Of a DNA stretch of 64,000 nucleotides, positions 8,080 to 16,397 are shown one piece after another (within the stretch, counting starts at the first letter, position 1; every line of letters starts with the position of its first letter). A model generated the notes under the pieces. That model did no database searches, was not told where the DNA came from, and saw only the letters and a list, made by a program, of their open reading frames with translations. Source of the stretch: Neobacillus niacini NBRC 15566 (GTDB lineage Bacteria; Bacillota; Bacilli; Bacillales; Cytobacillaceae). The stretch spans positions 62,001 to 126,000 of the forward strand of contig NZ_BCVA01000005.1 in assembly GCF_001591505.1 (NCBI RefSeq). Direction: 5' to 3'. A program made the translations under genes and the position numbers.

Positions 8080-9267
8080 ATGTCTAAAATTATTGCGATT
8101 AATGCAGGTAGTTCTTCATTGAAATTTCAATTATTTGAAATGCCAAGTGAAGATGTTATTACGAAAGGAATCATTGAAAGAATCGGTTTAAATGATTCGA
8201 TTTTTACAATTTCTGTTAATGGTGAAAAAGTTACTGAAACTACTGATATACCTGATCATGAAGTCGGGGTTAAAATGCTGCTTGATAAGCTAACTACTCT
8301 TGGGATTATTCAATCTTTAAATGAAATTGAAGGAATTGGTCACCGTGTAGTTCATGGTGGAGAAGAGTTTAGTGATTCCGCTCTTATTACAGAAGAAGTT
8401 CTAAATAAGATTGAGGCTTTATCGGAGTTAGCTCCATTGCATAATCCTGCAAACATTACAGGAATTAAAGCATTCCAAGCTGTTCTTCCTAATGTTCCAG
8501 CTGTAGCTGTTTTCGATACAGCTTTCCATCAAACTATGCCAGAAAGTTCTTATCTATACAGCCTTCCATATGAATACTATGAGAAATACGGTATTCGTAA
8601 ATATGGTTTCCATGGTACAAGTCACAAATATGTTTCCCAGCGTGCTGCTGAACTACTAGGGCGTCCTGTTGAACAACTTAGACTGCTTTCTTGTCATTTA
8701 GGTAATGGTGCAAGTATTGCAGCCATTGAAGGCGGAAAATCAATAGATACGTCAATGGGCTTTACGCCATTAGCTGGGGTAACAATGGGAACACGTTCCG
8801 GTAACATTGACCCTGCGCTTATCCCATTCATTATGGAGAAAACCAATAAAACCGCAGAAGAAGTTCTCGATGTCTTAAATAAAAAGAGTGGAATGCTGGG
8901 TGTTTCTGGATTCTCAAGTGATTTAAGAGATATTGAAATTGAATCACGTAAAGGGAATGAACGAGCACAGCTTGCATTGGATGTTTTTGCTAATCGTATC
9001 CATAAATATATTGGTTCATATGCTTCACGCATGTATGGTGTAGATGCTATCATTTTTACTGCTGGTATCGGTGAAAACAGTGATGTTGTCCGTGAAAAGG
9101 TACTAAAAGGTCTTGAATTTATGGGCGTCTATTGGGACCCAGCTTTAAATAAAATTAGAGGTGAGGAAAGATTTATTAACTATCCTCATTCACCTGTTAA
9201 AGTAATCGTTATTCCTACAAATGAAGAAGTAATGATTGCCCGCGACGTTGTTCGTTTAGCACAATAA
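8080..9267 (+). CDS. ackA: Acetate kinase
   Basis: 395 residues, the same as B. subtilis AckA. It makes ATP and acetate from acetyl phosphate in overflow metabolism. The ASKHA-fold nucleotide motif [15 protein letters not shown] is at the N terminus; [18 protein letters not shown] and the C-terminal FTAGIGENS are all intact. The start is placed at 8080 because AAAAGGAGCGG precedes it and the protein then begins [10 protein letters not shown]; the longer frame back to 7975 adds 35 residues foreign to the family. Probably under CcpA control. Confidence 0.97.
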   Translation: MSKIIAINAGSSSLKFQLFEMPSEDVITKGIIERIGLNDSIFTISVNGEKVTETTDIPDHEVGVKMLLDKLTTLGIIQSLNEIEGIGHRVVHGGEEFSDSALITEEVLNKIEALSELAPLHNPANITGIKAFQAVLPNVPAVAVFDTAFHQTMPESSYLYSLPYEYYEKYGIRKYGFHGTSHKYVSQRAAELLGRPVEQLRLLSCHLGNGASIAAIEGGKSIDTSMGFTPLAGVTMGTRSGNIDPALIPFIMEKTNKTAEEVLDVLNKKSGMLGVSGFSSDLRDIEIESRKGNERAQLALDVFANRIHKYIGSYASRMYGVDAIIFTAGIGENSDVVREKVLKGLEFMGVYWDPALNKIRGEERFINYPHSPVKVIVIPTNEEVMIARDVVRLAQ

Positions 9268-9275
9268 TCCTTAAT

Positions 9276-9320
9276 AAAAGGCAGGCTGTCCTAGAGACAG
9301 TTTGCCTTTTCACATTTTTT
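9276..9320 (+). terminator. Terminator after ackA
   Basis: The stem AAAAGGCAGGCTGTC / GACAGTTTGCCTTTT with loop CTAGA is followed by a T-rich tail. Confidence 0.8.
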
Positions 9321-9376
9321 ATGTATATTTCTTTGTGATATACTGGAGGGAGAAAAGGAAGGTAGGAGGATTGCCT

Positions 9377-10213
9377 ATGCCATTAACTGACAGGGAAACA
9401 GAGGTATTGAATGCAATTAGGGAGTGGGAAAAGCAATTATTAAACTACGAGGCAAATGACCTGCAGCTTACGTATGAAAAATATTTAGAGCGTTCTTTCT
9501 CTTTGTTGCCTGAAAAAGTTCAAAGTCAATTTTTTTCAGTTATTGATAGCTGGTTGTTCCATTTGCACGGGATGATTCAGGGCTCTCAATTACAGATGGA
9601 CGCAAAGGAAAGGATCCTATCTTCAGGTCGTGTTTTTAATAAGGATTTGCATCAAATTGAGGATTTAAAAAAATTAGATATTGATCAATTACAATACATA
9701 GCCATGCAGCAAATTGCAAGGCATCGATTATACTCCTTTGCACAGGGGGGCCTGGCGGGGACAGGCGGGCCGCTCCTTTTGGGTACAGACATACCAGCGA
9801 TGGCGGTTATTAATTTAAGAGCAGTACAATTAATTGCCATGACATATGGTTTTGAGGTAAATACGCCTTACGAGATGATGAGTTCTTTAAAGGTGTTTCA
9901 TACCGCTTCACTGCCTCCACGTCTACAAAAAGAGGGATGGTCGGTGTTAATGAACGAAATGAAAACCAGCACTGATCATTATTTTTATGAAGGAAATGAA
10001 GAAATTACAGATGTAACTTGGCTGGAACAGCCTATCCAACAATTATTGAAAGCTATGGTCATTACGGTGTTCCGCAAAAGACTCATTCAAGGTATCCCTC
10101 TTGTTAGTATGGCCATTGGTGCAGGGACGAATTATCAATTAACAAGAAAAGTTACGGAATTTGCCCATAACTATTACCAATTGCGATATCTTAATCAGAA
10201 AGAGGAAATCTAA
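9377..10213 (+). CDS. EcsC-family protein
   Basis: 278 residues. The central segment with QGGLAGTGGPLLLGTDIPAM and NLRAVQLIAMTYGFEV is typical of the EcsC family, whose biochemical role is unknown (EcsC is named from the Ecs ABC transporter locus). No ecsA/ecsB gene is present here, so this is a stand-alone paralog. The start is placed at 9377 (AGGAGGA, six bases, ATG) rather than the longer frame from 9302 that runs back into the ackA terminator. Its TAA overlaps the ATG of moaB by one base, implying translational coupling. Confidence 0.88.
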   Translation: MPLTDRETEVLNAIREWEKQLLNYEANDLQLTYEKYLERSFSLLPEKVQSQFFSVIDSWLFHLHGMIQGSQLQMDAKERILSSGRVFNKDLHQIEDLKKLDIDQLQYIAMQQIARHRLYSFAQGGLAGTGGPLLLGTDIPAMAVINLRAVQLIAMTYGFEVNTPYEMMSSLKVFHTASLPPRLQKEGWSVLMNEMKTSTDHYFYEGNEEITDVTWLEQPIQQLLKAMVITVFRKRLIQGIPLVSMAIGAGTNYQLTRKVTEFAHNYYQLRYLNQKEEI

Positions 10214-10725
10214 TGAGTACAACAGAACATAAGCAGGGAGCTCCAAAGACTGTAAATTGTAAAGTAATTACCGTGAGTGATACGAGAAATAAGGATACGG
10301 ATAAAAGCGGCAGGTTGATGATAGAATTACTAGAACAAGCCGGGCATGCCATCGTGGACTATTGTATTGTCAAAGATGAAGCAACTCCTATAAAAGAGGC
10401 TATCTTACAAGGATGTGAGCGCGAAGATATTGATGTTATTCTAACAAACGGAGGGACAGGAATAGCAAAGCGCGATGTCACCATTGAAAGTGTTCAAAGC
10501 ATCCTAGATAAAGAAATAGTTGGATTTGGTGAATTATTCAGGATGTTGAGCTATCAAGAAGATATTGGCTCTGCAGCTTTACTTTCTCGAGCAATTGCAG
10601 GCGTTGTAAAGAATAAAGGGGTCTTTTCCACCCCAGGCTCTACTGGGGCAGTAAAATTAGCAATGAATAAGCTAATCCTGCCTGAAATAGGCCATGTAGT
10701 TAGGGAAATTAAAAAGGATCTTTAA
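10213..10725 (+). CDS. moaB: Molybdenum cofactor biosynthesis protein MoaB
   Basis: 170 residues. MogA/MoaB proteins act in adenylylation of molybdopterin. The family motifs are present: VSDTRNKDTDKSG near residues 21-33, LTNGGTGIAKRDVT near 77-90 and FSTPGSTGAVKLAM near 137-150. The start overlaps the stop of the EcsC-family gene (TAATG). In B. subtilis moaB also follows ackA. No other molybdopterin genes lie in the window. Confidence 0.93.
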   Translation: MSTTEHKQGAPKTVNCKVITVSDTRNKDTDKSGRLMIELLEQAGHAIVDYCIVKDEATPIKEAILQGCEREDIDVILTNGGTGIAKRDVTIESVQSILDKEIVGFGELFRMLSYQEDIGSAALLSRAIAGVVKNKGVFSTPGSTGAVKLAMNKLILPEIGHVVREIKKDL

Positions 10726-10726
10726 A

Positions 10727-10768
10727 AATAAAGGAGAGCTCCCGTTAGATAGGGAGCTCTCTTTATTG
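10727..10768. terminator. Bidirectional terminator, moaB and the 10.8-kb minus-strand gene
   Basis: The stem GAGAGCTCCC / GGGAGCTCTC is flanked by AATAAAG and TTTATT; it overlaps the end of the minus-strand gene. Confidence 0.8.
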
Positions 10769-11077
10769 ATGCATTTTATCAGATACAGTTTGGTTTGCTC
10801 TATACCAAAGCCACAAATCATTGATGATAGACGCAAGTTCGGCAATTTCGCTGTTTAATTCACATGAGGTTTTAAAGTTACTTTCATTGGAAAGTTGTGT
10901 TTGTTTTTGATTTATCATTTTTTCAAGGTCAGCAATTCGATCCGGAATGCTGCCTCTTATTTGTTCCCATTTGAACAAGATAGCCTGCTGGGTTTCATCA
11001 CTATATTGAGCCCATTCCAATGCTAGATTGGGAATAGAAATACCAAGACGTTGATCAAAGGAAAAATGTTCGTTCAT
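10763..11077 (-). CDS. Small helical protein of unknown function
   Basis: 104 residues, no family recognised. The sequence is predicted mostly alpha-helical and acidic, with Trp-rich ends (EWAQYSDETQQ early, NDLWLWYRANQ late) and one Cys. There is no signal peptide or membrane segment. The ATG is preceded on the reverse strand by GGAGGCTATCAC, a good ribosome-binding site, which supports a real gene. It shares a terminator with moaB and lies downstream of the universal stress gene in the same direction, 64 bp away. Confidence 0.75.
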   Translation of the reverse strand: MNEHFSFDQRLGISIPNLALEWAQYSDETQQAILFKWEQIRGSIPDRIADLEKMINQKQTQLSNESNFKTSCELNSEIAELASIINDLWLWYRANQTVSDKMHQ

Positions 11078-11141
11078 GTGATAGCCTCCAAGACGAGTTA
11101 TTGCTTTTATTTTACACTACATCTAGAAAGCATTCACGTAT

Positions 11142-11585
11142 TTATTTATGTGTACGGACAATGAGGACATCACATGGTGCGTAACGAGTAATGTGTTCAG
11201 AAACACTGCCAATCAAAAACCTTTCAACTGCATTCATACCAGTAGCACCGCATATAATTAAATCAATATCATGTTTTTTAGCGATTTCCTTGGGGATTTT
11301 CACTTTTGGAGAGCCATACTCGATTTCATAGTGAACGTGTATAACTCCTTCGTGTATGGCTTGGTTTTGATATTTTTCCAGCATATCGATGGCAAGTTTG
11401 TTTGCGCGTTCGGCAATATCTGGATCATATGAATCAATTAAAAGGAATGACCTTGTGTCGATTACATGTGCTAGTAATAGTTTTGCGTTGTTTCTTTTAG
11501 CAATTTCAATCGATTTTTCTAGTGCCCACTCTGATTCTTTTGAACCATCCATTGCAACTAAAATATGGCCATATCTTTCTCCCAT
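11142..11585 (-). CDS. Universal stress protein (UspA family)
   Basis: 147 residues, single Usp domain. The N-terminal beta strand GHILVAMDGSKESEWAL and the ATP-binding signature GATGMNAVERFLIGSVSEH (G-2X-G-9X-G-S) are intact, which places it in the nucleotide-binding class. Such proteins are made in starvation and stress; the exact role is unknown. The reverse strand shows AAGGAGGGATCACT before ATG. It is probably followed by the 104-residue gene in the same transcription unit. Confidence 0.93.
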   Translation of the reverse strand: MGERYGHILVAMDGSKESEWALEKSIEIAKRNNAKLLLAHVIDTRSFLLIDSYDPDIAERANKLAIDMLEKYQNQAIHEGVIHVHYEIEYGSPKVKIPKEIAKKHDIDLIICGATGMNAVERFLIGSVSEHITRYAPCDVLIVRTHK

Positions 11586-11688
11586 AGTGATCCCTCCTTA
11601 CCTAGATTATACATTATTTTCTAGGGATAAATGTTTCAATTTTTCGAAAAATAAAGAGGTAAATATCCATGGAAAGGAGATTTGACCT

Positions 11689-11847
11689 ATGTCTAAACAA
11701 GATCCGAACAAAGCTTTTTCATTTGAGTATGATGAGCAAGGTACTACTGAGGTAAGTAATCAAATCATGAATTCCTATAATAGCGGATTTATTGGCCAGG
11801 ATTTTGCAGTTAGGAACGAGGATGAAGCACAGTACACAGAAGAATAG
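11689..11847 (+). CDS. 52-residue hypothetical protein
   Basis: Starts ATG at 11689 behind GGAAAGGAGATTTGACCT and stops at TAG 11845-11847. It is acidic and hydrophilic, with no Cys and no membrane segment; the middle reads TEVSNQIMNSYNSGFIGQDF. That segment is faintly like the short YozQ/DUF4025-type Bacillus proteins, but I would not rely on it. The strong ribosome-binding site and a terminator directly downstream support it as a real small gene. Confidence 0.65.
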   Translation: MSKQDPNKAFSFEYDEQGTTEVSNQIMNSYNSGFIGQDFAVRNEDEAQYTEE

Positions 11848-11858
11848 ATTTCAATCAG

Positions 11859-11878
11859 CTCGCCAGTGGCGAGTTTTC
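11859..11878 (+). terminator. Short terminator after the 52-residue gene
   Basis: The hairpin CTCGCC-AGT-GGCGAG is followed by TTTTCCT. Confidence 0.6.
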
Positions 11879-11988
11879 CTATGTGTATGACTATAAATTT
11901 TCCTCTGTTAGGGCAATTACCCAAGAATCTCATGTTCATAATGCATATTCTTTTAATGTGTTAAATATAAACATGAGGAGGAAGAAAA

Positions 11989-12339
11989 ATGCAAGAAATT
12001 CAGGAAATGACTAATTATATGGGCGCAATTGACCCTAACGATCAAAGGTTTGGTCACCATGGATTTGGTGGATTTGGTCATGGGTTTGGATTTGGAAGAC
12101 CAGGGTTTGGATTTGGAAGACCAGGGTTCGGATTTGGAAGACCATTCGGATTTGGATTTGGAAGACCATTCGGATTTGGTTTTGGAAGACCATTTGGGTT
12201 TGGATTTGGATTACCATTCTTAGGGGGATTAGCACTAGGGGCAGCATTAGCCCCAGGATACGGATACGGATACGGATACCCTTACCCTTACCCATATCCT
12301 TACCCGTATTATGGATATCCGTACTACCCATGGTATTAA
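11989..12339 (+). CDS. Low-complexity Gly/Phe/Arg/Pro and Tyr/Pro repeat protein
   Basis: 116 residues. After a 20-residue acidic start come about seven tandem units of the type GFGFGRP (residues about 27-72), a short hydrophobic stretch LPFLGGLALGAALAPG (79-94), and a tail made almost only of Gly-Tyr and Pro-Tyr pairs. Such composition is seen in self-associating surface or spore-coat proteins of Bacillaceae, which is inference only. A strong ribosome-binding site (GAGGAGGAAGAAAA) and a terminator frame it. The DNA repeat units keep other frames open too; those are artefacts. The number of units is likely to vary between strains. Confidence 0.8.
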   Translation: MQEIQEMTNYMGAIDPNDQRFGHHGFGGFGHGFGFGRPGFGFGRPGFGFGRPFGFGFGRPFGFGFGRPFGFGFGLPFLGGLALGAALAPGYGYGYGYPYPYPYPYPYYGYPYYPWY

Positions 12340-12352
12340 TAGAAAAGAATTA

Positions 12353-12392
12353 TACGAGCTTTGCAAATTTGCAAAGCTCTTTATTTCTTTTA
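12353..12392 (+). terminator. Terminator after the repeat protein
   Basis: The stem GAGCTTTGCAAA / TTTGCAAAGCTC is followed by TTTATTTCTTTT. Confidence 0.85.
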
Positions 12393-12438
12393 TTAATCTA
12401 CTATTTATTTCATATGATAATGAAGTGAATAAAAGAAT

Positions 12439-12479
12439 TTGGATTTCTACACTTTTTTGGTAAAATGGAAGTGCTTTCA
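12439..12479 (+). promoter_or_regulatory. ald promoter with overlapping candidate cre
   Basis: TTGGAT (12439-12444), 16 bp, TAAAAT (12461-12466). At 12466-12479 lies TGGAAGTGCTTTCA, 12 of 14 matches to the cre consensus, right across the expected transcription start. A CcpA roadblock or start-site repression would fit. Not tested. Confidence 0.45.
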
Positions 12480-12551
12480 AATTAAAAGCTCGCCTCTCTA
12501 TCCTTTCTAGGAGAAACGCTTTATTACTAAGTATTTATTGGAGGTAATTAG

Positions 12552-13673
12552 ATGCAAATCGGTGTGCCTAGAGAAATTAAAAATAATGAAAACCGTGTTG
12601 CGATGACACCAGCAGGAGTTTTTAACCTACTCAAATTTGGACACGAAGTTTATATTGAAAAAGGAGCCGGACAAGGTTCTGGTTTCACAGATGAAGATTA
12701 TGCATCTGCCGGTGCAAAAATAGTAGAAACTGCATTAGAAGCATGGTCAATGGAAATGGTAATGAAGGTTAAAGAACCTCTGCCAAGTGAGTACCAATAT
12801 TTTCGTGAAGGATTAATTCTATTTACATACTTACATTTAGCTCCTGAGCCTGAATTAACAAAGTCGTTAATTGATAATAAGGTAGTTGGTATTGCCTATG
12901 AAACGGTACAATTGCCAAACAAATCCTTACCTTTATTAACGCCAATGAGTGAAGTGGCTGGAAGAATGGCTGCACAAATAGGGGCGCAATTTCTTGAAAA
13001 GGTCCATGGTGGAAAGGGTATATTACTTTCTGGGGTACCTGGTGTGCAAAGAGGGAGCGTTACGATTATTGGGGGTGGTGTAGCAGGGACAAATGCTGCG
13101 AAAATGGCAATTGGACTTGGTGCTAAAGTTACAATTATAGACTTAAATCCAGAACGTCTCCGTCAATTAGATGATATTTTTGGGTCAGATGTTACTACTC
13201 TCATTTCCAACCCTTATAATATAGCTGAAGCTGTGAAAGGTTCTGATGTTGTTATCGGAGCAGTGCTAATACCAGGAGCTAAAGCGCCAAAATTAGTTAC
13301 AGATGAGATGATTCAATCAATGAATCCTGGAAGTGTCGTCGTTGATATTGCCATCGACCAAGGCGGCATTTTTGAAACTACTGACCGGATTACTACTCAC
13401 GACAATCCAACTTATATTAAACATGGTGTTGTTCATTATGCTGTGGCGAATATGCCTGGAGCGGTACCAAGAACATCAACCATCGCTTTAACAAACGTGA
13501 CAGTACCTTATGCGATCCAAATTGCCAATAAAGGGTTTAGGCAGGCATGTCTTGAGAATGATGCATTACTGAAGGGGATTAATACATTAGGTGGGTTTGT
13601 AACCTATGAAGCAGTCGCAGAGGCACATGGTCTGCATTACTCTGATACTAAAACATTACTTGGGCAGATGTAA
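12552..13673 (+). CDS. ald: Alanine dehydrogenase
   Basis: 373 residues. It converts L-alanine to pyruvate and ammonia with NAD, which feeds spore development and alanine use. The N-terminal catalytic block [20 protein letters not shown], the lysine motif VKEPLPSEY near 74-82, and the Rossmann motif [15 protein letters not shown] near 172-186 are intact, as is [10 protein letters not shown] near 263-272. The ribosome-binding site is TGGAGGTAATT. It is monocistronic with its own promoter. In B. subtilis ald lies elsewhere, so this is a local difference in gene order. Confidence 0.96.
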   Translation: MQIGVPREIKNNENRVAMTPAGVFNLLKFGHEVYIEKGAGQGSGFTDEDYASAGAKIVETALEAWSMEMVMKVKEPLPSEYQYFREGLILFTYLHLAPEPELTKSLIDNKVVGIAYETVQLPNKSLPLLTPMSEVAGRMAAQIGAQFLEKVHGGKGILLSGVPGVQRGSVTIIGGGVAGTNAAKMAIGLGAKVTIIDLNPERLRQLDDIFGSDVTTLISNPYNIAEAVKGSDVVIGAVLIPGAKAPKLVTDEMIQSMNPGSVVVDIAIDQGGIFETTDRITTHDNPTYIKHGVVHYAVANMPGAVPRTSTIALTNVTVPYAIQIANKGFRQACLENDALLKGINTLGGFVTYEAVAEAHGLHYSDTKTLLGQM

Positions 13674-13682
13674 AAAACAATT

Positions 13683-13710
13683 GGAAGAGATTGATTCTCT
13701 TCCTTTTCTC
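13683..13710 (+). terminator. Terminator after ald
   Basis: The stem GGAAGAGA / TCTCTTCC is followed by TTTTCTCTT. Confidence 0.75.
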
Positions 13711-13718
13711 TTAAGCAG

Positions 13719-13963
13719 AAAAAAGAAAGCCAGCTTCAAGTCGAAGCTGGCAGTTTAAATTCAAAATTATATAGCCGCATTTGCCGTACCTCATATAAGA
13801 AAGTTTTAAACCACCACTCCTCAAAGTGGGTGTTCGCAGAAGCCTTCCTGCATGTCCTCCATGTCGTTTAGACAGAGGCTTGTCATTTTAGCTCCGATAG
13901 TAAAACTCCCTTTTACAGCTTAAAGGTTAAAACTTTATTATCACTACGAGCAACGCAGCTTGT
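13719..13963 (-). ncRNA. ssrS: 6S-like RNA gene (candidate)
   Basis: No open frame lies here. On the minus strand a clear promoter (TTGCAC at 13998-13993, 17 bp, TATTAT at 13975-13970) drives a transcript that ends at the terminator stem GCCAGCTTC / GAAGCTGGC (13729-13751) with a U-rich tail. The RNA folds into one long rod: GCUGCGUUGCUCGUA (13959-13945) pairs with UACGGCAAAUGCGGC (13788-13774), and AAAGUUUUAACC (13936-13925) pairs with GGUUUAAAACUUU (13812-13800). These close a bubble and terminal hairpins; the rod is about 186 nt. That is the architecture of 6S RNA, which binds sigma-A RNA polymerase. The family call is inferred from structure and length, not from a covariance search. Confidence 0.62.
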
Positions 13964-13969
13964 ATTAGT

Positions 13970-13998
13970 ATAATACTGCAATTTATTCAATTGTGCAA
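13970..13998 (-). promoter_or_regulatory. Promoter of the 6S-like RNA
   Basis: Read on the minus strand: TTGCAC, 17 bp, TATTAT. The expected start is near 13963. Confidence 0.65.
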
Positions 13999-14018
13999 TG
14001 GTAAAAAAAACAAATTAA

Positions 14019-15116
14019 CTACCTTATGATTTGTAATTCCTTAGGGAATTTGGTTAATACTTTAGCTCCATCCGCAGTAATGAATACATCATCTTCAATA
14101 CGTACACCTGCTACACCAGGTACATAAATGCCTGGTTCGATTGTATAAACCATTCCTTCCTCTATCACCAATGGGTTTGTTTCTGTCATCGAAGGATACT
14201 CATGGACACTGATTCCTAAACCATGGCCTAGACGGTGCGGGAAGTATTCACCAAAGCCTGCATCTGCAATGATTCTTCGGGCCGTTAAGTCTACCTCAGC
14301 TGCTGTTACACCTGGCTTACTTGCCTCTACAGCAGCTAATTGTCCTTTTAAGACGGTATCATATATTTCTTTTTGTTTATCATTAATATCACCATATGCA
14401 ACGGTTCTTGTAATATCAGAACAATAGCGGTCTACCACTACGCCTAAATCGAATAGGACTAAATCGCCCTTTTTGATTTTTGTGCTTCCTGGGTTGCCGT
14501 GTGGGGACGCAGCATTTGCACCTGTTAAGACCATTGTAGAAAATGACATTTCGGTTACGCCCTTTTGCTTAAGCGCATATTCAACTGCATTTAAAACTTC
14601 TAATTCAGTTCGCCCCTCTTTAATTTCACTGCAGCCAACTTCGATTGCATAATCAGCTAATGCACACGCTTCTTCAATAATTTTTAATTCCTTGGCGTCC
14701 TTTATCATCCGCAGTTTTCTCATTTTTTCCTCAGCGGAAACAAAAGCAGCACCCGGAAATAATGCTGTCAACTGCTCATAGCGTTCTACATTCATATGTT
14801 CTTTTTCGATGGCGACATTTCGTACATGGCTGATTCTTTTATTGATTGAGGTATGTACTAATTTCCATGGATTTTCGATATCACTATAGCCGATGATTTC
14901 TTGGTTCCAGCCAGATGCCTTGACATCATGAACCTCCATTCCCGGACAAACAAGGAAAGGCTCTTCCTCTTGGAATACTGCTAATGCAAGTAAACGTTCA
15001 TGTGGATTTGAGAAAAATCCACTTAAATAAAATACATTTTCAGAAGAGGTGATGAAGCTGACTTCAATACCATTTTCCTTCATCCAAGCTTGAAGTTTTT
15101 GTAAACGTTGGTTCAT
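14019..15116 (-). CDS. pepQ: M24B aminopeptidase P / Xaa-Pro dipeptidase family protein
   Basis: 365 residues. An N-terminal creatinase-like domain (1-130) is followed by the pita-bread metallopeptidase domain. The five metal ligands can be seen in order: Asp in LFDLGVVVD, Asp in CSDITRT, His in RLGHGLG, Glu in YTIEPGIYV and Glu in GVRIEDDVF. It hydrolyses Xaa-Pro bonds in short peptides. Start taken at 15116, where the reverse strand reads AGGAGGAAAAGAA before ATG; the frame extends upstream to 15140 without such a site. The choice between PepQ and PepP names is uncertain. Confidence 0.9.
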   Translation of the reverse strand: MNQRLQKLQAWMKENGIEVSFITSSENVFYLSGFFSNPHERLLALAVFQEEEPFLVCPGMEVHDVKASGWNQEIIGYSDIENPWKLVHTSINKRISHVRNVAIEKEHMNVERYEQLTALFPGAAFVSAEEKMRKLRMIKDAKELKIIEEACALADYAIEVGCSEIKEGRTELEVLNAVEYALKQKGVTEMSFSTMVLTGANAASPHGNPGSTKIKKGDLVLFDLGVVVDRYCSDITRTVAYGDINDKQKEIYDTVLKGQLAAVEASKPGVTAAEVDLTARRIIADAGFGEYFPHRLGHGLGISVHEYPSMTETNPLVIEEGMVYTIEPGIYVPGVAGVRIEDDVFITADGAKVLTKFPKELQIIR

Positions 15117-15290
15117 TTCTTTTCCTCCTAAACTAAACATTTCTATTTGAGCGTATCAATTTTACTCCTGTGTGTAAACAATCTGCATATAGGTTGTGCT
15201 AAATCAATCTATTTATGGATATAAATGAGGAAGGAATTTAGAAATTTTTATGGAAGTACATAGTATTACACAAAAGGAGGAGATGGGAAA

Positions 15291-15971
15291 ATGAAAGTAT
15301 CTTATCATGGGCATTCAGTTGTTCAAATTCAGGTCAATGGCAAAAATATTATCATTGATCCTTTTATTACTGGAAACCAATTAACGGACTTAAAATTGCG
15401 GGATGTAAATCCAGATGTAATTATTTTAACTCATGGTCATGGAGACCATGTTGGAGATACGGTCGAGTTAGCCAAAAGAAACAATGCACTTGTAATAGCG
15501 AATGCCGAGCTTTCTACATTCTTAGGCTGGCAGGGGGTAAACACCCATGCAATGCATATCGGCGGAGCCTATCAATTTGATTTTGGCAAAGTTAAATTGA
15601 CACAAGCCTTTCATGGTTCTAGCTATGAGACAGAAAATAAAGAACTTGTATATTGCGGCATGCCAGCAGGAATTCTCTTTATGGCAGAAGGAAAAACGAT
15701 TTATCATGCAGGAGATACAGGTTTGTTCTCAGATATGAAGCTTATTGGTGAAAGACATCCTATTGATTTAGCTTTCTTGCCAATCGGCGATAATTTCACA
15801 ATGGGTCCTGAAGACGCAGCATATGCAGCTAAATTACTGGCAGCAAAAACCATTGTTCCGATTCATTACAATACATTCCCGCCAATTAAGCAGGATCCAA
15901 CCCAATTTATTAAATTGCTTGAAAATAAAAATGGAAAAGTCCTAGAACCTGGAGATTTTATCGAATTATAA
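15291..15971 (+). CDS. ytkL: Metal-dependent hydrolase YtkL (UPF0173, metallo-beta-lactamase fold)
   Basis: 226 residues. The metallo-beta-lactamase metal motif [10 protein letters not shown] is near residues 47-56, with later ligands in [11 protein letters not shown] near 138-148 and PIHYNTFPP near 190-198. The N terminus MKVSYHGHS is typical of the YtkL/UlaG-like group. The physiological substrate is unknown. The ribosome-binding site is AAAGGAGGAGATG. Its neighbour ytoI 430 bp downstream is co-directional. Confidence 0.92.
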   Translation: MKVSYHGHSVVQIQVNGKNIIIDPFITGNQLTDLKLRDVNPDVIILTHGHGDHVGDTVELAKRNNALVIANAELSTFLGWQGVNTHAMHIGGAYQFDFGKVKLTQAFHGSSYETENKELVYCGMPAGILFMAEGKTIYHAGDTGLFSDMKLIGERHPIDLAFLPIGDNFTMGPEDAAYAAKLLAAKTIVPIHYNTFPPIKQDPTQFIKLLENKNGKVLEPGDFIEL

Positions 15972-16034
15972 TACTTTTTTACCCCTTCTGTGCATAAAGT
16001 GAAACAAGCAGTTGTTTGAAGGGAGATAAGTCAA

Positions 16035-16271
16035 TTGAAAAAAAACAGATATTTACTATGCCTGTTGCTATGTGGTTTCATGCTTTATTTCGCTGTACCA
16101 AGATTATCGGTTTTTGCAGAAGGACTAGAAGGGACATTTGCTCTAACCTGGCTGGCATTAGCATTAATTGTCATTGCAGGAAATCTCACTGCGATATTGT
16201 ATAGCCCAAAAAGAGCAGTGAAAAAACGACAGCAGCTCAGATTGAACAAAAAATCACGTTCTTATTATTAA
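16035..16271 (+). CDS. Small two-helix membrane protein, unknown function
   Basis: 78 residues, TTG start with AGGGAG nine bases upstream. Two hydrophobic segments (residues about 6-22 and 38-58) are separated by a short acidic loop; the tail is strongly basic (KRAVKKRQQLRLNKKSRS). Family not recognised. A weak hairpin terminator at 16284-16312 follows, supporting a real short gene. Confidence 0.7.
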   Translation: MKKNRYLLCLLLCGFMLYFAVPRLSVFAEGLEGTFALTWLALALIVIAGNLTAILYSPKRAVKKRQQLRLNKKSRSYY

Positions 16272-16283
16272 TAGCGATACTGT

Positions 16284-16312
16284 AAGGGGGGCCTGTAAAA
16301 AGGCTCCCTTTG
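16284..16312 (+). terminator. Weak terminator after the small membrane protein
   Basis: The stem AAGGGGGGCCT / AGGCTCCCTT (one bulged G) is followed by TTGTGTTGGTTT. Confidence 0.5.
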
Positions 16313-16397
16313 TGTTGGTTTATTATTCAAATTAATGGTATAAATAATATATCAATTATTATTATTAATTAATGGGTTATAGAAATGGGTGAAGGTC

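Noticed and set aside
12029..12331. Overlapping frames on both strands in the GFGFGRP gene
   Set aside because: The tandem DNA repeat keeps several frames open; only the 11989 frame has a strong ribosome-binding site and a terminator in the right place.
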